DNA from: Ceraceosorus guamensis
Lineage: Eukaryota; Basidiomycota; Exobasidiomycetes; Ceraceosorales; Ceraceosoraceae
Direction: 5' to 3'
Length of the DNA stretch: 64,000 nucleotides
Assembly: GCF_003144195.1 (NCBI RefSeq)
Contig: NW_020290046.1
Location: 1-64,000, forward strand
Each line of letters opens with the position of its first letter. Position 1 is the stretch's first letter. This document shows positions 56,017 through 64,000 of this stretch, one piece after another. A model generated the notes under the pieces. It saw only the letters and a list, made by a program, of their open reading frames with translations, was not told the origin of the DNA and searched no databases. The position numbers and the translations under genes were made by a program.

Positions 56017-57410
56017 AAGACAGGAGAATCAGAACACGAGCTGCAGAATCTTGTGGAGAGAATCGCATCGCCATGGTGTTGTCGAGGACTCCGATGATTG
56101 CGGCTGTGCGGCAGCAGACGAAAGCGAGAGCGGTGCTGGTGCTTATTTCGTGTATCTCGCATACAAATCTAATATCAACGTATTCTCGATGCTGTTTCAC
56201 CAGCTGGATGGTTTCGCCAGGTGGGAGGTGAGACAAGAGGCGTTCGGATCGGCCAAAGTGGGGTTGCAGAGCCCACTGCCCTGCGCAATCATTGAATGAA
56301 AGCGTTATTGGCGGAGTGGCTTGGTAGGGGATGTGACGCACCCGCCTAGTCGGCGGCACTCTCTGCGTGCCCGAGCCTTCGGACAAGTCGGCCATGCAAC
56401 GCGCCTATATAGCTTCGATCTCCAAGATCTTCGGAAGCTGCACGTGATCACGATCGCCTGCATGCGCGCCCGATGTGTGCGCTCTCGATTTGAGTTGAAT
56501 CGTGATTCAAATTGATGGAAAGCCAGCCTTCTTTGCCCGTGCCTTATCGAGTCGAGAGTCACGCTCTGCGTGTTTGACAGACTCTCCAAACCCAAGCAAG
56601 CATACCATGTCCAGCTGGAATTTCTGAAGGACAAGGTCCAGAGCGTGAAGATCCAATCAAATGTCCATCAAAGAAGACACTCATCTGAAATCAAGAAGTT
56701 CGTGAATGTGAATGAAATCGCACAATCGTGAATCAAATGATTCGCACTGCATCAAGAATTAAGATTGATAGCATAGCATGGCTTTTCTTCAGCAGGACGA
56801 AGTGAAGCAGAACTCCCCGGCCTGAACGCGTTCGACCCACGCATGCACGCATGCCTGCAGGCATGCACGGCGATGCACTGAAACAGACTCACGACTCACG
56901 ATCGACTTCCACTCGCAGCCGAGTCACGCGCAGACGCGTTTTTTTTTTTTCTGGTGCAGCAAGCTGCTGCTGCTGCTGCGTGGCTTATCGGACAAGGCCA
57001 AGAAGGGGGACGATTAAGCGCCCGCACGAGAAGAAATTGAGCTGCGAGCTGTTCCAGCTAGATAGCTATAGGCTGCATGGGTCGTCTAGCTCTCTCCACC
57101 GTCAATCTCCTCGTCTCACATATATCCCCAAACATTCGGCTTCTAGCGAGCACCCGCATTCAACATCACGAGAGCTCTCGAGACTCTTGTGTTGGTGATC
57201 AGCTAGCTCCCTTCATTCGCCCTGCCTCTTTTCCCCCAGGAGCGTGACCTGATCACAAATCCCGCCCATCATCAGCGCTCGCCAGTACCCAAATCTTGAG
57301 AAGGACGCGAAGCGCAGCGGACATTTTGCTGCTCTGCTTGTATAGCTTTGACACTGCTCGAAAAGGCGCTGCTTCCTCAGCTTGAAGTAAGCAGGCCGTA
57401 GTACATCAGC
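56017..57410. other. Gap between SFC1 and CPA2, CPA2 promoter region
   Basis: About 1.4 kb. It holds the SFC1 3' UTR and then the CPA2 promoter. CGTGA(A/C)T and GACTCACGA-type words occur at about 56700-56745 and 56885-56905, an 11-base T run at about 56939, and a CTG repeat near 56963. No gene is seen. Confidence 0.5.
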
Positions 57411-60400
57411 ATGTACCGGCCGCTGCAGCGTCTCGCTGCCAGTCAGCGCGACGTTAGCAGATCTTTCACAGTCGGCAATGTTGCCAGAGTCGCTTCCAGC
57501 CGCGCGTCGGTGATGCGAGTCTCTGGCTTCGCTGCACACAGATCACTTCACTCTTCCTCGAATCGCTTCTCGCCCGCTGCAACAGCTCCCAAAGCGGCCC
57601 ATCATGCGGAAGAGATGCAACCCATCGCAACTGGCTTGCAGCGCTGGACCAGCTACCTACCCAAGGTGGAGAGAAGCGATGTGAAGAAGGTGCTGCTGGT
57701 CGGATCGGGGGGTCTCAGTATCGGTCAAGCCGGAGAATTCGACTACTCGGGATCTCAGGCTATCAAAGCTTTGCGCGAATCTGGCATCGAGACGATCCTC
57801 ATCAACCCCAACATTGCAACGATCCAAACTAGTCACACGCACGCATCTCAAGTCTACTTCCTGCCCATTTCACCAGACTATGTCGCTTATGTGCTGGAAA
57901 AGGAAAGACCGGATGGTGTGCTGCTTACTTTCGGAGGTCAGAGTGCCCTCAATGTCGGTGTCAAGCTGGATGAGATGGGTGTCTTTGAGCGGCTGGGCGT
58001 AAAGGTGCTTGGCTCTCAGGTCGACGTTCTGCGCATGTGCGAGGACAGAGATCTTTTCGTGCAAGCTCTTGATCGTGAGTCATGAGAGCGGCGTCGCACA
58101 GTCGAAGGCATGGCGCTGATCGTTGGCTTGCCTCACCTTTTCTCGTGCAGAGATCAATATCCCCGTGGCCAAGTCAGAGGCTGTCTCTTCTGTGCCAGCC
58201 GCCCTCAAGGCTGCTGAGAAGATTGGCTATCCCGTTATTGTCCGTGCTGCGTACGCACTGGGAGGTCTTGGATCAGGCTTCGCGGACAACGAGGACGAGC
58301 TTCGGGACTTGTGCGCTCGATCGCTCAGCTTGAGCCCGCAAATTCTGGTAGAGAAGAGCTTGAAAGGCTGGAAGGAGAGCGAATACGAAGTTCTGAGGGA
58401 TCAGGAGGACGTGAGTTCAGACTGCGTGCAGTCGACATCCGTCTGGCTTCTGACAAGATCCGTCGCGTCACTCTGGCTATTTCTCGTTTCTGCCCCTGCC
58501 AGAATGCCATCATATGCTGTGAGTATGCCTTCATTCGTCGCCCTAGGTGCTCGGAACGTGGCTGAATGGATGCATTGCGATCTGCACAGGCAACATGGAG
58601 AACTTTGATCCGCTCGGCATCCACACTGGTGATTCGATTGTCGTTGCGCCTTCTCAAACATTGTCAGACGACAACTACCACATGCTCCGATCAGCTGCAT
58701 TAAAGGTGATCAGGCATCTTGGCATTGTCGGTGAGTGCTTTGCTCGTGGCATAGATGATTCCTGTATGCTGCGCAACAAGAAGTTGTCCTGACGCTCAGG
58801 AAACGTAATCACAGGCGAATGCAACATTCAGTATGCCCTTGACCCTAACTCTAGAGACTACCGCGTGATCGAAGTCAACCCTCGTCTGAGTCGTTCAAGG
58901 TGAGCTGCAGATGAAGAGGCCGGGCGAGATGTGTTCGGCTCTGCTGACACGCCACATGTGACTGCCCCTCAGTGCACTTGCTTCCAAAGCAACAGGATAC
59001 CCTCTTGCGTACACTGCAGCTAAGCTCGCGCTCGGTCACACTCTTCCCGAGCTGCCCAACGCTGTCACAAAGACGACGACCGCCTGCTTTGAGCCTTCGT
59101 TGGACTACATCGTGACAAAGATTCCTAAATGGGATCTGTCAAAGTTCCAGCACGTCAACCGGGAGGTCGGATCCAGCATGAAATCTGTTGGTGAGGTCAT
59201 GGCGATCGGAAGAACCTTTGAGGAATCCTTGCAGAAAGCCATTCGACAGGTCGCGCCGAATTACGATGGCTTTGATGCCTACATCAAGCCGGATGATCTT
59301 GATCATGCGCTCTCCGTCCCAACAGACACCCGGCTTTTCGCTATTGCGCACGCCATGCTGAACTGCGGTTATGACGTCGAGAAGCTGCACAGTCTGACAA
59401 AGATTGATCGCTTCTTCCTGTACAAACTTGACAACATTGTCCAACTGCATCGCAAGCTGAAGGAGTTGGGCAGTGTCTCCGCTGTCGACAAGGACTTGAT
59501 GAAGCTTTGCAAGCAGCGCGGATTCTCTGATCGCCAAATCGCACAGCTGACCGGCACGAAGGAAGATCAGGTCCGCAAACACCGCAAATCGCTCGGCATA
59601 ACGCCCTTCGTCAAGCGCATTGACACTGTGGCAGCCGAGTATCCTGCGATGACCAACTACCTCTATACCACCTATAATGCGACCACTCATGACGTCGAAT
59701 TTGACGACCACGGCACAATGGTCCTCGGAAGCGGTGTCTACCGCATCGGCTCTTCCGTCGAATTCGACTGGTGCGCAGTCACTTGCGCGCGTCAAATTCG
59801 GGGAATGGGTCACAAGACGATCATGATCAACTACAATCCCGAGACGGTCAGCACGGACTTTGATGAGGCTGATCGTCTGTATTTCGAAGAGCTTGGCTTC
59901 GAGCGTGTGATGGACATCTACGAACTTGAAGGGTCCAGCGGAGTGGTCGTCTCCGTCGGAGGTCAGCTGCCGCAGAACATCGCTCTGCGCTTGAAAGAGA
60001 CTGGAGGTTGCAACGTCCTGGGCACAGATCCAGTGCGCATCGATAGCGCAGAGGACAGACACAAGTTCAGCCAGATCTTGGACGATGTTGGTGTGGATCA
60101 GCCAGAATGGATCGAGGCGACTTCCGTCGATGTTGCTAAGGAGTTCGCTGCCAGGGTCACATATCCCGTTCTCGTCCGTCCATCGTATGTCTTGTCTGGA
60201 GCGGCGATGAACGTCATCTGGGACGAAAGCACCCTGCAGCACCATCTGACGGCAGCTGCAGAAGTCAACACCGAATATCCAGTCGTCCTGACAAAAGTGC
60301 GTCTTGTGGGTGCATCTAGATACGCGATGACGATGCTGACGTTCAATCTTTAACAATCGCAGTTCATCGATAACGCACAAGAAATTGACATTGACGCTGT

Positions 60401-61856
60401 CGCTCACAAGGGCGAGCTCATCGTTCACGCTGTCTCGGAGCACGTCGAGAATGCCGGTGTGCACTCTGGTGATGCTACCTTGGTCCTGCCCCCCTTCTCC
60501 CTCGACTCGAATGATTTGGCTCGATTAAAGACGATTGCTCAGAAAATGGCGCACGCTTTCCAGATCAGCGGACCCTTCAACATGCAAATCATCCGCAAGC
60601 CTGCAGACGAAAGCAAGGGCGAGACCGAGGCTGCACTGAAGGTCATCGAGTGCAACGTTCGTGCAAGTCGTTCATTCCCATTCGTCAGCAAGGTGTTGGG
60701 TGTAAAGTGAGTAGCATCGCGAATACCCAGCGCTAATCTGACGCATCCAGCTGATGAGCAATTCACTTGGGCTTCGTAGTTTCATCGACATTGCTGCGCA
60801 AGCAATCGTCGGACAGGACGTGCCCAAACCGATGGACTTGATGGAGAAGCAGAGAGACTACGTCGCCATCAAGGTGCCGCAATTCTCCTGGACCCGTCTA
60901 GCCGGCGCAGATCCTTTCTTGGGCGTGGAGATGGGCTCGACTGGGTGCGTATGCGTCAGACGCCTAGCTGGTTCTTGCGATGGCTGACCATGACAGCCGT
61001 GGCATGCACAGCGAGGTCGCATCTTTTGGGAAAGACCTCTACGAGGCTTTCTGGGCTGCGACCGCATCTCAAACCAACTTCCGCGTTCCCCAGCCCAACA
61101 CCGGTGTTCTGCTTGGAGGTGACGTGACAAAGCCAGAATTTGCTCAAATTGCCAAAATTTACTACGACTTGGGCTTCAAGCTGTACTGCCAATCTCAAGA
61201 GGTGGAAGAATACCTGAACAGTCTGCCTCACGTTTCTTGCAAGGTACGTCTTCATACCTCGTCGGGCTTGCAGCGATCTTTTCTAATGCCTCAAGTCTTG
61301 CGACTCTTCCCCTCAGCGCATCTGGTTCCCTTTGAAGGACAAGAGAAAGTTGAAGGAGGTGTTCGACGAGTACGACATCAACATTGTGGTCAATGTGCGT
61401 CAGGCGTGCAATCAGAGTATACTACCAAGACTGACTTTATGGCTCGCGTCCCTCGCAGCTTGCTCGCTACCGCGGTAAAGACACTTTGGATGCGGACTAC
61501 GTTGCGCGTCGCAATGCCGTAGACTTTGGGTGAGTGGATGTCTTGCCCCTGCGACAAACATTTCAGCGCGGCATGCGCGACTCTGGTGTGTTGACAGCTC
61601 ATACGACTTTTGCACTGTCAGGCTGCCCATGTTCAATGAAGCTCGAGTTGCGCTACTCTTCGCTCAGACCTTGCAACATCGCATGCCACTGGGCTGCTTG
61701 CGTCATTGGGAGGAAGGAAAGGTGCCTAGCGAGGTGAGTGCGCCCCGTCTTATCAGCTGGCTTGCGGCACACCTTGCTGAATCAGCCAAGACGTGTTTGT
61801 GCCCTCTTCGTACCTAGGTCGTCTCCTGGAAGGAAGTCGTACCCGAAAGCGCTTGA
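57411..61856 (+). CDS. CPA2: Carbamoyl-phosphate synthase, arginine-specific large chain, mitochondrial
   Basis: Thirteen exons: 57411-58074, 58151-58410, 58503-58518, 58590-58730, 58815-58899, 58973-60296, 60363-60706, 60780-60944, 61012-61243, 61317-61394, 61459-61529, 61622-61733, 61818-61856. They give 1176 residues with all phases consistent. Residues 1 to about 75 are Arg/Ser-rich with almost no acids, a mitochondrial targeting sequence. Then come carboxyphosphate ATP-grasp domain 1 ([17 protein letters not shown]), the oligomerisation region and carbamoyl-phosphate ATP-grasp domain 2 (Gly-Ser-Ser-Val-Glu-Phe-Asp-Trp). A C-terminal MGS-like regulatory region closes the protein. With the glutaminase subunit it makes carbamoyl phosphate from glutamine, bicarbonate and two ATP for arginine synthesis. 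No glutaminase or aspartate transcarbamoylase is fused, which separates it from the pyrimidine enzyme. Exon 3 is only 16 nt. Confidence 0.95.
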
Positions 61857-62376
61857 GGCGGATTCATAAAGTAATGAGAAAATGAGTGTGCCTGCAAATG
61901 TGTAGTTGAATGGGCAGGGCAAGACGACTCGTCACCTTTGAATGAAATGCCATCAAGTGGGTGGAAAGTCAGCGCAAACGGGGCTATGCCTGTCAGATCA
62001 CATCCCTTTGCGGACACCCATGTGATGTTCAGTAGAATGCCTGTTACCGCTCCTAGCGAAGGCGATGCACAACTGAACGCGCGAACACTAGATATACGGG
62101 TTCAAAGCCATCCGCATTGTTTAATTCCAGAAAGAAGAGCGGCGAGGTAGTCATGCATATTGCGTGCGTGTGGGGGCCGAGCGCGAGTGACCAGGATCGT
62201 CGCAGTGAGGTATGTCACTGGAGCGACGATGAACAAGAAGCCAGGGTAATCAAGAATGGAGCTAGGATGCCATGCGATGCTGTTTACGTGTATGTGAGTA
62301 GCTTGCGTGACTTTAAAATAATTTCCCGTTGATGATTAGACAAGAAACGATGGAGAATAGAACCCCTGAAGTCGCT
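61857..62376. other. Convergent 3' gap between CPA2 and the response regulator
   Basis: 520 bases between facing stops. Presumed 3' untranslated sequence; nothing else is recognised. Confidence 0.5.
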
Positions 62377-63984
62377 TCACGCAAGGTGGCGTGGTGCGAG
62401 GGAAAATTTGACGGCTGACTTTTCATCATCAGCGACCTTTGCCGAGCCTTTCCAAGAATGAAGATCCGGCAATAAATTGAATCGTTGATCCTCGCTGGTC
62501 GATGGACTGTCCAGGTCGCTCTCGTCGCTTTCAGTCGTGTCACTGACGGCGCTTGGTCGGCGAGATGCCTTGCCGAGGGACAAGGTGGAGAAGTCGGACG
62601 ACATCGACGAGCCAGTGGTCGACGACAATTCCGAAGAACTGATTTCGGGCGTCTCATCGCTTGCGCTTTGGCCGGTATCCGGATCGTGGCCGGCTCGAGG
62701 AGGAGGTTGTGCGGGACGAGGGCCTGGTCTTCTCCCGTACGGAGGGCGCAAAGCACCGACAGCGGACTGCTCGGTAGGCGACAACGTGAGCTGACGCGAT
62801 GTATATTCACCGGCCGCGTCGGCCTGAACTGATAGTGGCATTTTGCGGGCCAGCGCAGACTGCTGACGAGCCTCCGGACTCGAATTGGCCAAGAATGCCG
62901 GAGCGCTGATGCGATGCAGAGCTTTCGGGCGAACGGGCGTGCTTGCGCCGGTGGCCGGTGATGTGCGCAACCGTGGAGGGGGCAAAAGGCCGAGTGCGCT
63001 ATCACGTGTGTGGTCGGTTGTCGTAGAGTCACTACCGGGCGCATTGTCAGAGTCTAGCGGGAGCTGAACCATATCGAGCCTTGCAATCTCTTCCGCCATC
63101 TGAGCACAGAGTGCACGCGCACTGATGGTGACTCGACGTCCATCTGCAGAGCCCGTCAACGGTAGATGTTCGTCGCTGCTTGCGTTGCTGCCGCTGCGCG
63201 AATCAGCGCACCGTTCAGTCCGGAGGCGCCCACTGTGAGAGATTGTTCCGCTGCGAGCGACCGACATGGCTCGAACGGAGCGAAGTGAAGCTTTGGTCTG
63301 TTCGCGAAGATCGTCGGCGAACTTCTGTATCTGAGCCTCAGAAGGTGGCGCATCGTTGTCGGCTCGGCTCGAGGGCAATGGATCGTGGCGTCCACCAACA
63401 GTCGATCGAACAAAGGCGCCATCGGGGACCGACACTAATGTCGACGATGGTGATGATGCTTTGGAAAGCGGCAGCAGGATCGACGCTAGGTTGGCAGGGC
63501 GTACTGGTTTAGGCAGTGTTCCGGTCATGCCACATCGTTCGTAGACCACTTCGGCAACTGCGCCGAGAGCTGTGGTCGTGGCGAACACATGTGCGGTCTG
63601 GTTGGCGGCAAGTATGCCATCTGAGCCGTTGCGGATGCGTTTGCAGACTTCGACACCATCGATGCCTGGCATTTGTACATCCAACAGAACAATGTCGAAG
63701 ACATCTTGACGCAAAGCTTGGATGGCTTTGAGACCTCCATCCACTGCGATGGGCACTCCATCAAGAAGAGCGCTGAAACGACGCTTGAGCAATGTGCCCA
63801 AGACTGTGAAAGATCGAAGAAAATAAGTATTTGTGCCGGCCGAAATGAGCTTTGCCCCTTACTCACTCGACAGATTGATATGGTCGTCGTCAACTATGAG
63901 AACGCGAAGAGGAGAGACGGGCGTGCCAAACGAGGCGGCGGCCTTTGTTACCTTGACAAGAGAAGGTGTCGTGTGCGAAGTCAT
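62377..63984 (-). CDS. Response regulator with N-terminal receiver domain and Ser-rich tail
   Basis: Two exons split near residue 40 by one intron; about 514 residues from the ATG at 63984. Residues 27-150 form a CheY-like receiver domain. The acidic pocket is Val-Asp-Asp-Asp-His (32-34), the phospho-acceptor is Asp81 in Leu-Leu-Asp-Val-Gln-Met-Pro-Gly, the conserved Thr lies in Ala-Thr-Thr-Thr (115-117), and Lys138 is in Leu-Pro-Lys-Pro. All residues needed for phosphotransfer are present. The remaining 360 residues are Ser/Pro/Arg-rich and disordered with no DNA-binding, HSF or kinase domain. This separates it from Skn7 (HSF-type DNA binding) and Rim15 (kinase), while Ssk1 has its receiver at the C terminus. 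It should take phosphate from an HPt protein in a fungal phosphorelay. The output is unknown. Confidence 0.85.
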
Positions 63985-64000
63985 TGTGTCGAGGCCGAGA

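Noticed and set aside
56540-56930. GAGTCA/TGACTC words upstream of CPA2 as Gcn4/CPC1 sites
   Set aside because: The same core is part of the dispersed CGTGA-type word found in most gaps, so it cannot be told apart from background here.
1-64000. Transposons, retroelements, virus-like elements, CRISPR arrays
   Set aside because: No reverse transcriptase, integrase, transposase, capsid or terminal-repeat signal was recognised anywhere; the repeats seen are simple or short tandem ones.

Overview
This is a nuclear window from a filamentous or dimorphic fungus, most likely a basidiomycete and, by gene style, something close to the Ustilaginomycotina. That placement is inferred from short introns (about 65-160 bp) with GTGAGT/GTGCGT-type donors, moderately high GC, long Ser/Pro/Gly-rich disordered tails and typical fungal families (Zn2Cys6 regulators, Zds1, fungal GH32). 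I see fifteen protein-coding genes plus one doubtful partial gene at the left edge. I recognised no tRNA, rRNA, transposon, virus-like element or CRISPR array.

Layout from left to right: a possible 3' end of a plus-strand gene (2-409); an RQT4/TRIP4-like ribosome-rescue subunit (628-2521, -); a soluble tandem ABC ATPase with a mitochondrial-looking N terminus (3556-5963, +); a Zn2Cys6 regulator (6125-10273, -); a 3.4 kb non-coding stretch; a single-pass membrane protein (13729-15684, +); a fungal multi-pass membrane protein (16777-18643, -); a 3.2 kb non-coding stretch; a sugar transporter (21813-23687, -); a GH32 beta-fructofuranosidase (26613-28906, +); a second Zn2Cys6 regulator (29468-32753, -); a 4.5 kb non-coding stretch; a Zds1 homologue (37307-41230, +); a TBC1D5-like Rab GAP (41614-44704, -); an IMPACT-domain protein (45454-47237, +); a 1229-residue protein of unknown function (47510-51199, -); the succinate/fumarate carrier SFC1 (54326-56016, +); the arginine-specific carbamoyl-phosphate synthase large chain CPA2 (57411-61856, +); and a response regulator (62377-63984, -). 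Strands alternate almost perfectly, so most genes share either a divergent promoter or a convergent 3' gap.

The most interesting unit is 21.8-32.8 kb. A sugar transporter, a GH32 enzyme with no visible signal peptide (so probably cytosolic), and a MAL/AmyR/InuR-type regulator lie side by side. This reads as a module that imports a fructosyl sugar such as sucrose intact and cleaves it inside the cell. The transporter and GH32 promoters each carry three CGG triplets spaced exactly 11 bp apart (CGG-N8-CGG-N8-CGG), in the same orientation relative to their gene. CGG-N8-CGG is the type of site used by AmyR-class regulators. A single CGG-N8-CGG also lies upstream of the regulator gene.

Other points of note are micro-exons of 13, 16, 25 and 29 nt in SFC1 and CPA2, an ABC ATPase with one degenerate nucleotide-binding domain, a stand-alone N-terminal receiver protein, and a short CGTGA(C/A/G)T-type motif scattered through the intergenic DNA.
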